Source of the DNA: Pipra filicauda
Taxonomy: Eukaryota > Chordata > Aves > Passeriformes > Pipridae
Direction of reading: 5' to 3'
Length of the DNA: 64,000 bases
Assembly (NCBI RefSeq): GCF_003945595.2
Contig: NW_024104407.1
Location: 558,001 to 622,000 of the forward strand
Shown: positions 35,807 through 49,424 of the stretch, piece after piece
Position numbering within the stretch: position 1 is the first letter of the stretch
How the letters are laid out: every line of letters begins with the position of its first letter
The notes under the pieces: generated by a model
Told to the model about the DNA's origin: nothing
The model's input: the letters and a program-made list of their open reading frames with translations, nothing else
The model's database searches: none
Program-made: the position numbers and the translations under genes

Positions 35807-38800
35807 AAAAGTGCCATGGGAAATTCAATAAAAGCATCGTGCTCTTTGTAGTGGAGTTATGGCATCAGGCTCTCGTCATGAAAGCATGATGCTCAAAGGA
35901 GCATCAGTTCCTTATCAGTAACAATACTTTTATCTTCTTGTTAGCCTCTATTTTTTTTTTTTTTGCATATGTGGACACTGTAAAGAAGAGCTATGAAAAG
36001 TTGTCTTTCACTGTACTTATTACTTCTTTTTATGAAGATTTAGTTGCAAAGTTTAAAAATTTATAATTCTATTAATAACCAGCCTTTTTTTTTAACATCT
36101 CAAATTGTCGTGACTTAGGTGTTGAATTGGATGGATTTACATTTAAATGCATTTTCGTTCTAGGGTTGTATTCCTCTGCATTATACTAGAAGCGTTACTA
36201 TGCCAAGAACCCTTTTAGTATTTGAAAAAATATCTGCTAAAATGGGTTAGAAACTTTTCATTGACATTTCGGGGAAATATTAAGTCATTGATGCTTTTTC
36301 TCAAATTGTTATTTCATTACAGAAAATTTTTCATTTGAGGAAAAGTCTGTTAAAGTCTCACTTTTGTTTTCAAAACACCAAGGTTCTTTGAGGTTTTCTC
36401 CCTTCTTACTAAATAGTGCAATAAACTCCAAAATTTAGCAAAAGAATTTCAATTAAAAAAAATTGCTGCTCATATTTTGCCCTAATTTGGGAAAAGGGCT
36501 CTAATTACATAGTATGGGAAACTAGATTTTCTTTTCTACCTGAGTGATACGATTTTGTGTGTGTTCCTCTCTCTTTTGTTCCTCTCTCTCTTGCTGCGTG
36601 TGCAAGTTTTCTTCCTTTCTATTACATCTCACTTTTCTGTCTGCAGTTACCCTTACTGGTTTTGTTTGTATAGAAATGCTCCTACTCTAATAGTGTGATT
36701 CCTCAAAAATATTGTGAAATATTATTAAAATATGACAACCTTATGTAAGAAGATTCCACAACTGGTATCTGGATAGCACAAAGAACTTGATGCATGAGCA
36801 GTCGAGCTTCCCAGCTTGACCATAAGGAGTTAAGAACGTGAAGCACTTCCGTGCAGATTGCAAATTGGCTGTTGCTAATTCTCCTGTCTTCACCAGTTGA
36901 TGTAGTATCAATTAGCAAATATAGGTTTTAATGCTGCCTTTAATATTCATGATTCTTAATTGTCTTTGTTAATTGAGGAGAAACACTCTGGTGCGCAGTG
37001 TTTGACAGGTAAGAATTATGATCTGCTACTTGTGTTGGCAGTTGTCCAGGGAAAAGTAGGTTACTGATACACAGGTGCGTGCAAACATTGTACCCACAGA
37101 TTTGTTCTTTTGGCCGTGAGTTTCCCTGCTCTTGACAGACCATCTGAATTGAGGGAACAGCTGATGGTTCAGGTGGAGCACCTAAATAACCTGTTTTGAG
37201 CAATCAGGTGTGCATGTTCATTTACAACAGAGAGCAGGCACAAAAGAGAGATGTTTTTAGGAACTGTTACTTTAAATAATTAAAAGAGTTGCAGAAATCA
37301 CTGAGACTAAAAGCAATCGAGTCAGTGTTATTCAGGGTCAAATTTTATTAATGATTTTTTTTCCTACTATATTAAGTTTGATTTGTATACGTTTGTCTTT
37401 GGATTGTACATTTTGATCCCTGAAATGTATCTTATGACCAGGAGTTTAAATTTTTTTATGCTGTCCACACAGCTTGGATTTAATATACTTTCTTTATGAT
37501 GTTGTATGATTGGCCTTGTTTGAAATATCCTCACAGCTGGTAAACTATATTCATTTACACATTTCCAAAGGACATTTTTTTTACTTTCAAACAGTTTGAG
37601 CTATTGCTTTCATAGTGCTTTAAATAATAAGGATGACTCTAAAGACTATGAAAGAATTAATCTAACTTAAAAAAGAAAATAAAAGCAGAAACACTTGAGT
37701 TTCAGCTGCAAAATGACTTAGAAGGAGGTGGTCACTAAAATTAATTGGATATAAGTTTGTATTTGCTTTTGAAAGACACTTAAGAACTTGGTTTATTTAA
37801 ATGCTTTCAAAAATTTTGGCTAGGCTCAATAATGCTAAAAATTCAAAGAAACTCATCATGTAGTAGGTCTAGTAAAGACATGATTGATGCTTTCTATAAG
37901 AAATGCTTCTAAATGAGGCTTTTGGTCATTTATATTCAAAGGATAGATTCTTATCTGGAAAAGGTGGTCATTCTGTGTTCTGCTAGGAACAGAAATGGCT
38001 CGATTTTTAAATGTTAATTAACAATAAAATCTTAATTTTTCAGGAGAGCTGTAAAATAAATTGAACTGGAAGAAGCTTACACAGAAAATGAGACTTATCA
38101 GTTAATTTTATTGTCTAAGATTTGGCATCTTGGCTGATACAAGTGAGTCTAACAATTTTGCTTTTGCTTTTGTCAGGGTTAGTCTGTAGAAATTACAGCA
38201 GTATTGTGTGGCATGGGCTGCTTTGTGCCAGATGGACTTCAGAGAGATAATGGCAGCAATATTGTTCCCAGCTTGGCGAGTGTTGCATGGGCTAAGCTGC
38301 CCAGCGGCACATCATGGGCTTCTGTAGAAGATATTGCAGCAGGAATCTCGTGCTTTGTAGGGTTCATGGGCTGTTGTGAGAGAAGGGAGAAAAGTTTCCT
38401 TCTCCACCCTTGCACAGCAACTTTCCATAAGGTACAGATAACCACGCTGCAGGCTGTGGCTGCCTCTTCATGGTGTTTTGTTACTCTTTCATGGTTGTGC
38501 AGCAATTCTACTGTATTCTCAAATCAGAACAGTTTAAGTCATCCAGAGTGAGGGATTGTTTGGAAAAAAAGCACCATAGACTAGAAGAAACTGGTTAATA
38601 GAAAGATGAATAGTGGCAGGAATGGATGCTTTCCCACAGGCTCTCCAAATGTGACTGTGATCAGATTGCTGGTAGCAGTAGCCCAATTACTGAAGGACTC
38701 CCTGTGCTAAAATGACATTTGAAATGAGTAGGGATCATGGCTGTTCCTTCTGACATATCTGTGACTGCATCTGCATAACAACTCAGCCAGTCTGGAGATC

Positions 38801-41800
38801 CTGTATAAAGAAAACGACTACGGTGGGGAATGGTGGGGGGAAGTTGGTTTTAGGCATGTCATTATGAATTTAGTGGTGACAAAATACAGGAAAAGTCGGA
38901 GGGCAGAGTAATACTTATGACCCCGGAGTCAGTCTTAGAGTTTCTTATGGTTAGATTCTTTTTATTGGAATTGTTTTGTTGTTGCCTGACTATGTACTGT
39001 TCATTGTCAAAGATCACCTGCAGTGCTAGGGATCATCTAGTGTGAAGTGATATATCAGCCTAGGGAGATTATGGTTGTACTTCCAGTGGAAGATTGCCCT
39101 GTGTATGTAGAAATATCAGATTGCTACCACATGTATTCTCAGCTGGTTGCAGTGTTTTGGATCATCAGTAATTGAAAATAAGTGACTGCTACAGAAATAG
39201 GAAATTGAGGGCATTGCAGTATCGGGCTTACCTGGAAACACTTCAACCTTTGAAAATAGATCTGGTCTTCACCACCTTGAGAATTTCTGTATATCCTAAG
39301 TTCTTCCAAAATCAGTGTTGTTTTGTCCATTTCTAGTGCCAGAATATAACCAATACACAGATAACACAACAGCCGCGCATCCCACACAGAATTATTGTCT
39401 GAAATCTGCTGAACTTGTCCTCTTTATTCATGGAGGAGAGAAATTACTGTTGGGTTAATGTACTGAGAATTCAGATGTTCTGGTTCATAGATATAATCTG
39501 ATTGTTTCTGGCGGAGAGTTTTGGGGTTTAGTTTGGGGTTTTTTTTTGTGTTGGCAAAGGTCCTTATATTTATTAATGCTGTTTTCTGGCGGATTCCAAA
39601 ACAGAGACCATTTTTTTTCCTTTGCACCATTCACGAGCTGAAAACTGTTAAAACCAGATACCCGTGCACTTCAAAATTTCTACCAGTGAGTCTGGTAGGC
39701 CATGACTGTTTCTTCTAAACCTGTCCCTTAGGGTACAGATTTTAGATGATAATTGGTTTTGGCTCTGTATCGATACATTCTGTAACAATACCTGGCACAC
39801 TTGGAAATATCTTATTAGAGGTACTTTTTCACTTGATACTTATTTTAATTGAAAGGTAATGATACCTTAAGGCACCTTTTTTTATATTGTAATGAGCATA
39901 TAGTTTAAATTGTGAAAGATAAGTTTTACAATGTCTTTTAAAAATTGCCCTAGGTTTCTGAAGGATTTTGTGAATCCCCTTAAAACCTTCAATATGTTCT
40001 AATTTTTATATTAGTCATGTGATTAGACTGAAATTATTATGGTTCTTTTAATGCTTGTTGCTTCTATGAGCTTTGAATTGATGTAAAATACATGTGAAGT
40101 GTTACAAGTTACCGTAACAGGAATCACGAGATTTCCTTTCTCCTAAACTCTGAAAGTGAAGTCTTGTTAGTAGTTTGCTATCACTTTCATCCTTGCAACT
40201 TCATGTCTTGGTGAGATGTGATGACTCATGGTTATTATAGTTGTCAGTTCAGTATTAGAGCAGAACAGCTTCAAAAATGTCCTATTAACCTATCTCATAA
40301 CCCAGCGCCAAAACACTTTCATCATCTAGTCTATTCCAACATGTTAATACAGCTAAAGATTTATCGTTTTATTACTCAGTGCACAAAAGTCAAATTACTT
40401 CCTTGGTGTCAAAATTAATTTCCCAGAAATCATTACCCAGATCACCTCTTCCCATTTCTGTTCTTCCTACTAACAGGAGTTTCTAACCAGTCAGATTTTG
40501 GAAGGGTCTTGTTACTTTTTTATTGAAATATGTACAATTGCCAGTAGCCTTTCTCTGGTCAATAATATATGTTTTATTTTAATGACATATTAAAAGTTTA
40601 TTGATTTCCCATGGGTGTATTCTGGGGAATTATTTTAATGTGATTCTATGATTCTATAATATTATAATCTTAATAAGAAATAGAGCTAGTCTTTCTTCTT
40701 CCTGTAGGCAAATGAATATAAAAGGTAGAGAAGTTACTCATTTCTTCATTTTAATGCTCAGTTGTCAACAAAAAAATTAAAAAAGCCATGTGGTGAGGCA
40801 TAAAGATATATCCGTTTGTAACTGCTCATTGCTATTTCATTTGGAATAAAGATAGACCAGTTTATATTACAGCTGCTAATTAAAAAATAGACATGAATGT
40901 AGAACAGAGATAAGTAATAAGATGACCCAGAAGGTGATTAGATTTAAAGGTGACCTTAAATTGTCTGGTAACATAGGCAGGGTTTTTTATTTGTATACCA
41001 ATTTGCTTTTGTTTTCTCCCTTTGCCCCTAAACACTGAATATAGAAGAAATTTCAATAATGATTTAATAAACTTAGCATTACTTATAAGCTACTGTGCCT
41101 CTAGTTTATGAGATTGAATTGCATTACTAAAATAATGTAGCATACACAGATACTATAAAAGCAGAAATAGTTAACTGTGTGTATTGCATAATGGTTCACT
41201 GTTTTACAAACATATCATATGGAATGTTGATATGTTTCTTATTTAAGAAGTAGTGTTTTGGAATACTTATATTTTTCCTTTTTTTTTTTTTTTTTAAGGT
41301 AGTTGAATCACATTAAAATGCATACATTAATATGGATAGGAATTCTTTTCTTCATAGTATATAGGATATATAGTTTATGAAATGGCATGAATTAAGGAAT
41401 TCAGATTTGGGAAAATCCCCTAAAAGAGAACTCAGATAAGAATTTGAATATAACGATGGTCAGATTGTAACTAATTTATCTTACAAAAAGTTATTGCAAT
41501 TTATATTTTGTTCATTTCTCATTAGAACAGAGCTAAGGATTTCTGGAACTTTATTTGAAAACTGAGATGGGGGGGCTCTACTTTGTGCAGACTTTCTGGT
41601 AGCTCACTCAGCTTCACTTCTCAGCTTTTCCTCATCTGAACCATGGTCTCATCCTTTTGCCTTGTCTAGCCAATCGGGACTGTTTTCTCTTAGGAAAAAT
41701 CCAAATATTTTCTCAGCCAGAGTGAGAGGCAGACAGGCTCTTTTGCACAAAGCTGAAGAATCTCATGAGGGAGAGATTTGGCTGAGGTTCAGGTGCCTGC

Positions 41801-42041
41801 TCAGAAGAATTTGCAGGATGGTCTTGAAGGCCCTGTCCTTGAGCGCAGAATCATCTTCTCTTAATAGAAATGCTGTCAAAACCAGGTAGCCCTAGAGCAT
41901 TTCTGTAAGTGAGTAAATCATCATGTTCTGACATGCAAACATCAAAACTGTGGACTTAGGTTTCTAATTAGCTCTAGACAGGGATCACAGTGAATCAGCA
42001 ATTAAACACAAGCTGTCAGTGCAGTCCTGTTGGTTGAAAGT
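35807..42041. other. Non-coding AT-rich stretch
   Basis: Two near-identical 13-mers (AAGCATCGTGCTC and AAGCATGATGCTC) occur just after the hairpin, at about 35833 and 35882. Two octamer-like units (TGATTCTATGATTCTAT) at 40641-40657 could be the last trace of a CR1 tail. There is a T run at 41279-41295. The somewhat GC-richer interval 38190-38520 carries overlapping frames on both strands without a recognisable domain. Confidence 0.58.
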
Positions 42042-42095
42042 GTAATCCCCGTGTGTACAGACGGGGAAATTGTCAGAAGAGGCTGGGACATGACT
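42042..42095. repeat. Possible ancient MIR/CORE-SINE-like remnant
   Basis: The string TAATCCCC ... TACAGACGGGGAAATTG ... CAGAAGAGG ... ATGACTG follows the order of the conserved segment of amniote MIR elements (CCCC, TACAGATGGGGAAACTGAGG, then the GTGACTTG region). The match is short and partial. It may be coincidence. Confidence 0.3.
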
Positions 42096-43537
42096 GCTGC
42101 TGTGAATAACAAGGATGAGGGAAATCACCCATCGTCTGCTCTGCCAGTACATCTCGTCCAGGTCACTGCTGAGGCTGGCACAGAACACACGCTGCCTGTC
42201 AGGTTTCCAAGGGATGTTAGGGAAGGCAAGCAGCAAGATAATGAACTGAAGAAACTACTTCAGATGAGGTCTCTGGTTACTTTTATTTCAGTGTAGGAGA
42301 AGGTCTGGATAGTTCATACAACACAGAGGGGGAATCTGGACAATAACTGGATTTTCCCCTTAAAGATATTATTTTATAATTTAGCAACAAAGATAATTAA
42401 CCACTGAAAGAAACGATGAAGAGATGTTTTAAATTTTTCACTTTTCAGTGTTTTCAATTTGATAACATTTTTTTCTGAATGTTACATTTTAGCCAACTGT
42501 GAATTATTTGGCTCACTTTATGGACAGCTAGATGAAACCTAATGACCTGTGTGCAGTCCACTGAATGAGTGAATTACATAATTATACCAACAGTTGAATG
42601 TTGGTTCTCTTCTAAAGAGCTATTAAAGTTTTGGATAGAAGGTGGGAGCCCACCTTCTCATCCCTTTTTCATCCCTCTTTGAGGTGACTTTAATTTCTAA
42701 TATTTACTGTAATACAGCTCTTTGTGCTGTTGGCTGGAGAATATTACCAAATTAGTGTCAGATTCTAATTCCTTTTCTTATGTTGACAAGTACGCTTTCA
42801 CCTTGGTTGATTCTATGGTACTTCCCATTTTTATGGTGTTATTTGCAGAACAGTGCCAGTCAAAGTAACATTTTCTAGACTGTTTGACTACTTCAGGCTG
42901 ATCACTTTTTCTAGCTTCTAAATCATCCAAACCATTTTGCAGAACATGGTGATGGAGAAAGATTTATTTTTATTTTTATGCCCTCCCTTTCCCCTGATGA
43001 CAAAAGGTCTTCCCAATCTAGTGCCAGCACTCCCTGAGAAAAAGTAGCACTGTGAAGATCAGGTTTTAAGTTTAAAGTCTGCATCTGCTCAGTAAAGAGT
43101 TGTTAGTATTTAATGATTTTCTTGCAGTTTGTGACTGTCCCAAAGTGTGCCTCCATCTGGCACTGCAGGAGTCAGGCCGTGCTTTACTTGTCACTTTTCT
43201 GTAGCAGCAGGCACTGCTGTGATGTTGCCTCTAGATAGAAAATGAGGGTTTCTCCCCACAAATCCCTCAGCTGCAGTCCTTGTGATGGGAGGAGTGATAG
43301 CTAGTATGGTGAAAAAGAGATTTGTAAGACATGAGGTAGGACACAAGTGGGAGTTGGTGGCTGATGGGGAAGGAAAAGTGGATTGGACAAAGGAGATGAT
43401 GATCACCAAAGCACAGCCCTTCCTTTCCAGGAAAGCAGGATCCTGCAGAGAAAACATAGGCATAAGAATTGCTGTCCACTTCACTTTTGACATAACTTTT
43501 TTACATCTTAGTACTAAGTCCTGCCTAATTCAATGTA
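42096..43537. other. Non-coding stretch, no gene recognised
   Basis: No exon was recognised. The right end (43282-43537) is the unique part of a 207-codon frame that reads into the CR1 copy beginning at 43538. Confidence 0.6.
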
Positions 43538-44000
43538 ACCAGAGAAGAGCAACAAGGCTGGTGAAGGGACTGGAGCATAAGTCCTATGGGGAGAGGCTGA
43601 GGGAGCTGGGATTGTTTAGCCTGGAGAAGAGGAGGCTCAGAGGTGACCTCATCACCGTCTATAACTACCTGAAGGGAAGTTCTAGCCAGGTGGGGGTTGG
43701 TCTCTTCTCTCAGGCACTCAGCGATAGGACAAGGGGGCACGGGCTTAAGCTCCGCCAGGGGAAATTTAAGTTGGATATCAGGAGAAAATTCTTTACAGAG
43801 AGAGTAATCAGGCATTGGAATGGGCTGCCCAGAGAGGTGGTTGATTCACCATCCCTGGAGATTTTTAAACGCAGATTGGACGTGGCACTGAGTGCCATGA
43901 TCTAGTAAATGGACTGGATTTGGACCAAGGGTTGGACTCGATGATCTCGGAGGTCTTTTCCAACCCAATTGATTGATTCTATGATTCTATGATTCTATGA
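43538..44000 (+). mobile_element. CR1 LINE 3' end, young copy with an intact ORF2 tail
   Basis: From 43546 to the stop at 43903-43905 the CR1 ORF2 C-terminus is open for about 120 codons, with the familiar tail motifs '[19 protein letters not shown]', '[18 protein letters not shown]' and '[19 protein letters not shown]'. The 3' UTR follows ('GATGATCTCGGAGGTC') and ends in three ATTCTATG octamers. The lack of frame breaks makes it the youngest-looking copy here. Its 3' UTR wording differs from the GATCCTTGTGGG group, so it belongs to another subfamily. It is truncated before the RT core and cannot move itself. Confidence 0.96.
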
Positions 44001-44150
44001 ACCATTACAACAAATATCTAGTAATGGTTTAAATCTCAATTAACAGAAAAGGACAGTTACTATAAAAGAGAAAATCAGAACAAGACAATGTTACAATAAA
44101 CATTAGTTACTGTCAGGGATGCCTGAAGTAGGTGGTTGTATTATATTAGC
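44001..44150. other. Short spacer between two CR1 copies
   Basis: About 150 bases of unique AT-rich DNA separate two same-strand CR1 insertions of different subfamilies. Confidence 0.7.
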
Positions 44151-44557
44151 CACACGAGGAGCAGCTGAGGTCACTTGGTTTGTTCAGCCTGGAAAAGAGG
44201 AGGCTGAGGGGTGACCTCACTGCAGTTACAACTTCCTTGTGAGGGGAAGAGGAGGGGCGGGCACTGATCTCTCCTCTCCAGTGACCAGTGACAGGACTCG
44301 GGGGGAATGGCCTGAAGCTGAGTCAGGGGAGGTTTAGGTTGGATATTAGGAAAAGGTTCTTCACCCAGAGGATGCTGGAAGTTGAGCAATGGAACAGGCT
44401 CCCCAGGGAAATAGTCACTTGAAAGAGTTCAAGAAGTGTTTGAACCACACTCTCAGGCACATGGTGTGATTCTTGGGGTTTTCCTGTGCAGGGGCAGGAG
44501 TTTGACTCGATGATCCTTGTGGGTCCCTTCCAACTCAGTATATTTATGATTCTATGG
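44151..44557 (+). mobile_element. CR1 LINE 3' end, GATCCTTGTGGG subfamily
   Basis: It opens with 'CACACGAGGAGCAGCTGAGG', passes through the ORF2 tail (several frame breaks) and ends with 'GATCCTTGTGGGTCCC', 'TTCCAACTCAG' and a decayed octamer near 44548-44557. By eye it is highly similar to the minus-strand copy at 54428-54830 and to 20250-20640. Confidence 0.95.
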
Positions 44558-47415
44558 TTGCCGTCTAATGTCTGTTCTGCACATTCTGGCAGGTGGTGGC
44601 ACATTTGGGTAGTCCCAATGCAGGGAAGAGTGATGACTTCTGTCAGTTCCCTGAAACAAGAAGGTGGTTGTTACCTCTGACCCTGAGATAGCAAGGGAAG
44701 AAAGGAAATATGGGAAGAAATGTTGTGAGACACAAGAGAAGACTATGCATGTAGAAGTGGAGGCTGGAGCTTGTGTTCATATTATCTACTTATTAATTTC
44801 TTTATCAGGAAAGCCAACGGGCAGTCAGAGGAGTGAGGTGTGTGCATTGCCTGGCTGTACATTACCTCAGGTTGGAAAAATCACTTATGCACCAGAAAAA
44901 GGACTGTAAATTAAACACAAATCTATTATCTCTGTTAATTGGCTCTTTTAGAAAAAAGGATGATGTTATTCAGCAACAAGTACTGAAAGAATGATTTACT
45001 CATGAAGAAATATTTCCTTTTATTTTAGTTTAGATTTGTAATTGCCTGTAAAGGAGTCAGACAGTGTGACCAGGTCTAGGTCTTATGTATTTGTTTGGTT
45101 TACACCTAGTGCTAGTTTTGACAGCTATTACCTCCAGGATACTCAGCGCCAGATGTTTTGTTGAAATAAAACTTACCTCCTAGTTTTTCAGCACCATGCA
45201 GCAATCTCAGCTTTCCCAAGTTAGCTTAAGTAGTAGTTTTGGATTTTTTTATTTGATGAAACTTATGAAGGTGCTGCCAACTACATATACGTGGACCAAT
45301 GCAGTTTCTTATTCCGTCATTATTGCTGTATCTTTCTCTGAAAGTAAGAGTGTGTGTTAAATGGACTTTTTGTGTGATTTAGGAGACTGAGAAGGAAAAA
45401 GATGGAGGATAAATTAGTAATGTGAGTATTCCAGGGTTACATAGAAACATCATGCTTAAATCCATGTAGATTGTAAAAAGCATAAGGCTGTGTGTAATAT
45501 TTCAATAACCTTTTCCCCTTTCCATCCCGGTTTGCTGTCTTAAATTATAGGGGAAAAATGGTGTGGCACTATTTACCTGAATACTTTTTACCTACATTTC
45601 ATATGAATTAGATGTAGACTAATGATTTGACTGTAAACATAATCATCTACAAAGTTCCTCAGCTTTATCTCTTTGTATTTCTAATAAAGCTGCAGTTGGG
45701 AATAAAAGTCATTGTTTTAATGGCTGCTCAGTCATTTACATAAGGCGGTACAACCAAATTCTACCATTTATATTATTGAAATTATCTTTGATAATACTGA
45801 ACAGATTAAATGGACTTTAAGGATTCATTTTTTAAATGGAAGCAGATGTAAAGTCAGTGAACGTGCATGTACATGCAAATATTAATACTCTATAAAGTCA
45901 GCAGTTCATACTTTTAAATGTTAGATGCATGCTGGATATCCTATGTTACATTTTATTACATCATTTAGAGTAAGAAATTGCTAGAATATAGCCAAGATTA
46001 CTTCCTACCATTACATGTTCTATGGCTTTTTGGCAGGAGTTAGGGGTATTAACCTCAACTGCCTGGCAAAGAATCCTTCTGTTATAACTGTACTGTCTGT
46101 TTAAATTTTCCCCATAGGATTTTACCCAAGTTTCTCATCTCTTTGTAAAATTATAACATTAGTGCCCCAGAATGAAGTTCAGTCCCAATGAGATCTACAT
46201 TGTAGTGGTGGACGAGAGATCTATTTATCAGATTGCTTTGAAGAATTTGTGATTGAGAATGCTGTTTAAATATAAGCTGTTGGTACCAAAAATAAATCAG
46301 TAATTAGAACTGACGTGAGTGAGGCAAAGCCATGTGAAATTCGAAATTTAATTTGATATGTGAATATTTTAAGGGATATATGAACATGTGCTTACTTTGG
46401 ACGGCATTAGCTCTGGGCAGCAATTTGTTGTTGTGGTGAAGGAAACGAAGGGTTTATGAGAAACTGTCAAGACAATTTTTGCTTAAAATATCCCTGCACT
46501 TTCTACTGTACATCAGTGAAGAGCATGATATAGGTTGTTTCATACAACGCTGTATATTGAAGTTGACCCCATAACTTTCCTGGAACAAGGTTAGGGAAGT
46601 TATATTTTATTTGTGTGTGGAAACTGTATAATAATTGTATAGAAAATTTCTGTCCTTTGTGCTGGATATTTCAAGCTGACAAGGATGCAGAGGAAGAACT
46701 GAGATAGCCCCACAGTAGCTCCAAAGGAGGCTTTGTGGGCTGCTGTTGGCGCGACGGCTTCCCAGTCCTTCCCCTAAATGCATCGACTGCTTCTGTGCCA
46801 GCCGTGCAGAATGGTACTTATTCATCTGATCTACTGTGGGGTATTTTGCCTACATTATCTAAAAATGTATTTAGCATGTGCCAGAACTCCATTGATTGCA
46901 TTACAGTGTGTTTTGGGGGGTGGGGAAGTAATTTCAGCCACAAACTGGACCTACTTTTCTTTTTCATTTAAATTCCATTATCTGTTCAAATAGGATATTT
47001 TGTTTTTATTTTTAGCAGGCAGTTGTGAATGGCAGCTGTTTACTGTGAGAACATCAGGGTTTTTCAGGAATCTTTAAAGAAAGAAAATTAGCTGTTTAAT
47101 CATAGATCATTTTGTTTGCCAACAGTAGCTATTAGCTTGAGAAACAGTTTTGTGTGGCAACAGGTAAGGAAGCTAAGCTGTTTTTTTCAGTCAAGTACTT
47201 GTTTTTTCTTTTTCTGGAGTGAGTTTATAGTAGCATAAGTAGGTGCATTTTGTATGTAACTGGCAAGTTGTTCATTATGAGATTTTAAAATTATATAATT
47301 CCCCTTATCTGTGATTGATTTCATTAATGGCATAGCTTTGAGTAGGCAGAATTATGCCTGTCTAATATTGCGTTTCTGTTTTTTTGTGAATTACCTGATA
47401 AAACCTTCTCTTTCT
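44558..47415. other. Non-coding stretch, no gene recognised
   Basis: AT-rich DNA with no exon or repeat family recognised. The interval near 46720-46830 is slightly GC-richer, with overlapping short frames but no domain. Confidence 0.6.
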
Positions 47416-47570
47416 TTGTGGTGGATGCCCCATCCTTGGAAGCATTCAAGGTCAGGCTGGAGAGGGCTCTGAGCAATATGATCTCCTTGAAGATGTTCCT
47501 GCTTATTGCCTGGGGATTGGATTAGGTGACCTTTAAGGGTCCCTTCCAACCTAAAATATTCTATGATTCT
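47416..47570 (+). mobile_element. CR1 LINE, short 3' fragment
   Basis: It begins 'GTGGATGCCCCATCCTTGGA', a standard CR1 ORF2-tail block (here in the D-A-P-S-L-E wording), continues through the 3' UTR ('GGTGACCTTTAAGGGTCCC') and ends with one ATTCTATG octamer. It is a third subfamily by its 3' UTR. Confidence 0.92.
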
Positions 47571-49317
47571 AACAATGATTCCTAGCCATGTTAAGGAGCA
47601 ACACTGCAGGTCTCCATTGCAGGTTGGTTAACCTGCGATCTGCTATCATCTTTTGCAGTGCATTCATAGTACTTAAAGAGATCTGGATTTGTGATCAGAT
47701 TGAGATTCAAGATGAAAACACTCCTTTCCTGCCTTTAATAACAGATGATGCCTTTAGGTGGAACAGTTAGTGATTTTGTGCCTCACCTCTTCTAACCAAG
47801 TGTACATCTTTTCATTATGTTTCTCGTTTCTGCTTTAGCTGCAGGAATTCATTCTCAGTGCACACAACATAAAATGTATCCAACTCTGTGTGTGTACAAC
47901 CTACCAAGGTGTTAATTGCAGCTTATCATTTTGATGCACTGTAATAGGAAGCACATTGTATCTAGAGTGAAGAGTTGGGGGCAGATTACAAGTATGCTCA
48001 ACACTGCACTTCTGTTAAAACATACAGATCTACATGCATTCTGTGAGCTGCAGGTAGTAAAAGCTCACTGAGAAAAGTGAGACAGTCATGTTTAGACTGA
48101 GAAGAACAAGGTGTAGTACTTATCTTTGACTCATTTATTTCTTAAATTCTTCAGTAATTTTGAAAAGAAGGGTTGTACCAATTCTGTCATCAAGTCTGTA
48201 GGAATTATTAGGCAAGAGGTGTTAAAATACAAGGTACAGTAAGGACCTCCTGAAACTGTGTTTCAGATTCAGGAGTTATATAGATTTATATATCACAGAC
48301 ACGTAGAAAAGGGAATTTTGCTGTATCAGAAGAAATAATTAGAAGTCAAAATGTCCTGAAATCTAAATGCAGTTGCCAATAGCTGCTTCAGACCTGAAGA
48401 CACTTGACTTAGCCTACATAAAGTGCTCTGATGTCTGAGAAGAAGTAGTACAGGAGAGCCTGAAGAAACTAATCAAGAGAATGCAAATATGTTTAAAAAG
48501 AAGTTAAAGTCCTCTATTTGGGATTTCAGGCAGGAAAGGCTTTGGTGCTACCCAAATTTTGAAATGGAGGATTGCTTAGCTTCAGGTGATAGCTTCTGCA
48601 GTGGGTCTTATTTCTGTGGTGTCACATACAGGATTCTTTTTCCTATACCAGTGGGAGACAGCCTTCTCCTGCATATCCCTGGGAAGTTGCCTAGAAGACC
48701 ACAGTACAACTCTTGATTTGGAAAATAGTTCTTACTCTCAAGCTGATGCCAGCCTGTTGCAGAGCTGAGTGATGCTGGGGCTCCTCTTGAGGTGTGCAGG
48801 AGCAGCCACAGGCAGGCTGGGCCGGAGAGCAGGTACCTACCATGTGCTGCCTAAAGAGAATTGACACCTGCACCAGATCTGCTGGGCAACTGGCCTGACT
48901 TGCAGACCGTGTAGTGAGGAAATCAAGATGTTGTAAGAATAATCCATCTTGGAAGAAACTGTCACTGCCTCCCATGAAATTGCTGTGTGTGCAGCTGCCC
49001 GTGATGTATTTTGCTGTGCAAGGGCTATCAGGGCAATCATTCACTTTTGTGCTGACATATCCATATCTGGAAGTCTGCAACATCTCAACTGACGCGGACT
49101 TAAAACATCATAGAGTTGTCCAGCTTGAAACAACTGGGGGTTATTTCCCTTGCTTGTCTTTGCCCTTCCTATACTTTCCTGTTTTTAGAAAAACCAAGGA
49201 TATTACACTTGAACAGAAGGCAAATTGCCATTTTAAGCATTGGATTGGCGCTCTGCCCCGCTATTTTAACCAGGCTTTTAATTGTAGACAAGGTAGTGTA
49301 AAGAAAATGTGTAGGTG
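47571..49317. other. Non-coding stretch, no gene recognised
   Basis: The 137-codon plus-strand frame at 48914-49327 and the 130-codon minus-strand frame at 48691-49083 overlap. They show no recognisable domain, and the first reads into the CR1 fragment that follows. Treated as chance. Confidence 0.58.
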
Positions 49318-49424
49318 TGGTGCTTAGGGACCTGGATTAGTGGTGGACGTGGCAGTGTTAAGTTAATGGTTGGACTCAATGATCTTAAAGGTCTTTTCCA
49401 ACCTGAATGGTTTTGTGATTCTGT
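49318..49424 (+). mobile_element. CR1 LINE, short 3' UTR fragment
   Basis: It contains 'GTGGTGGACGTGGCAGTGTT', 'GATGATCTTAAAGGTCTTTT' is represented as AATGATCTTAAAGGTC, then 'CCAACCTGAATGG' and an ATTCTGT end. This matches a further known CR1 3' UTR type (the one reading TTAAAGGTCTTTTCCAACC). Confidence 0.9.

Noticed and set aside
40641..40657. Two ATTCTATG-like units as a CR1 tail
   Set aside because: No CR1 3' UTR sequence precedes them, so the assignment cannot be supported beyond a mention.
48691..49327. Overlapping 130- and 137-codon frames on opposite strands
   Set aside because: Neither shows a recognisable domain, they overlap antisense, and the plus-strand frame ends inside a CR1 fragment.
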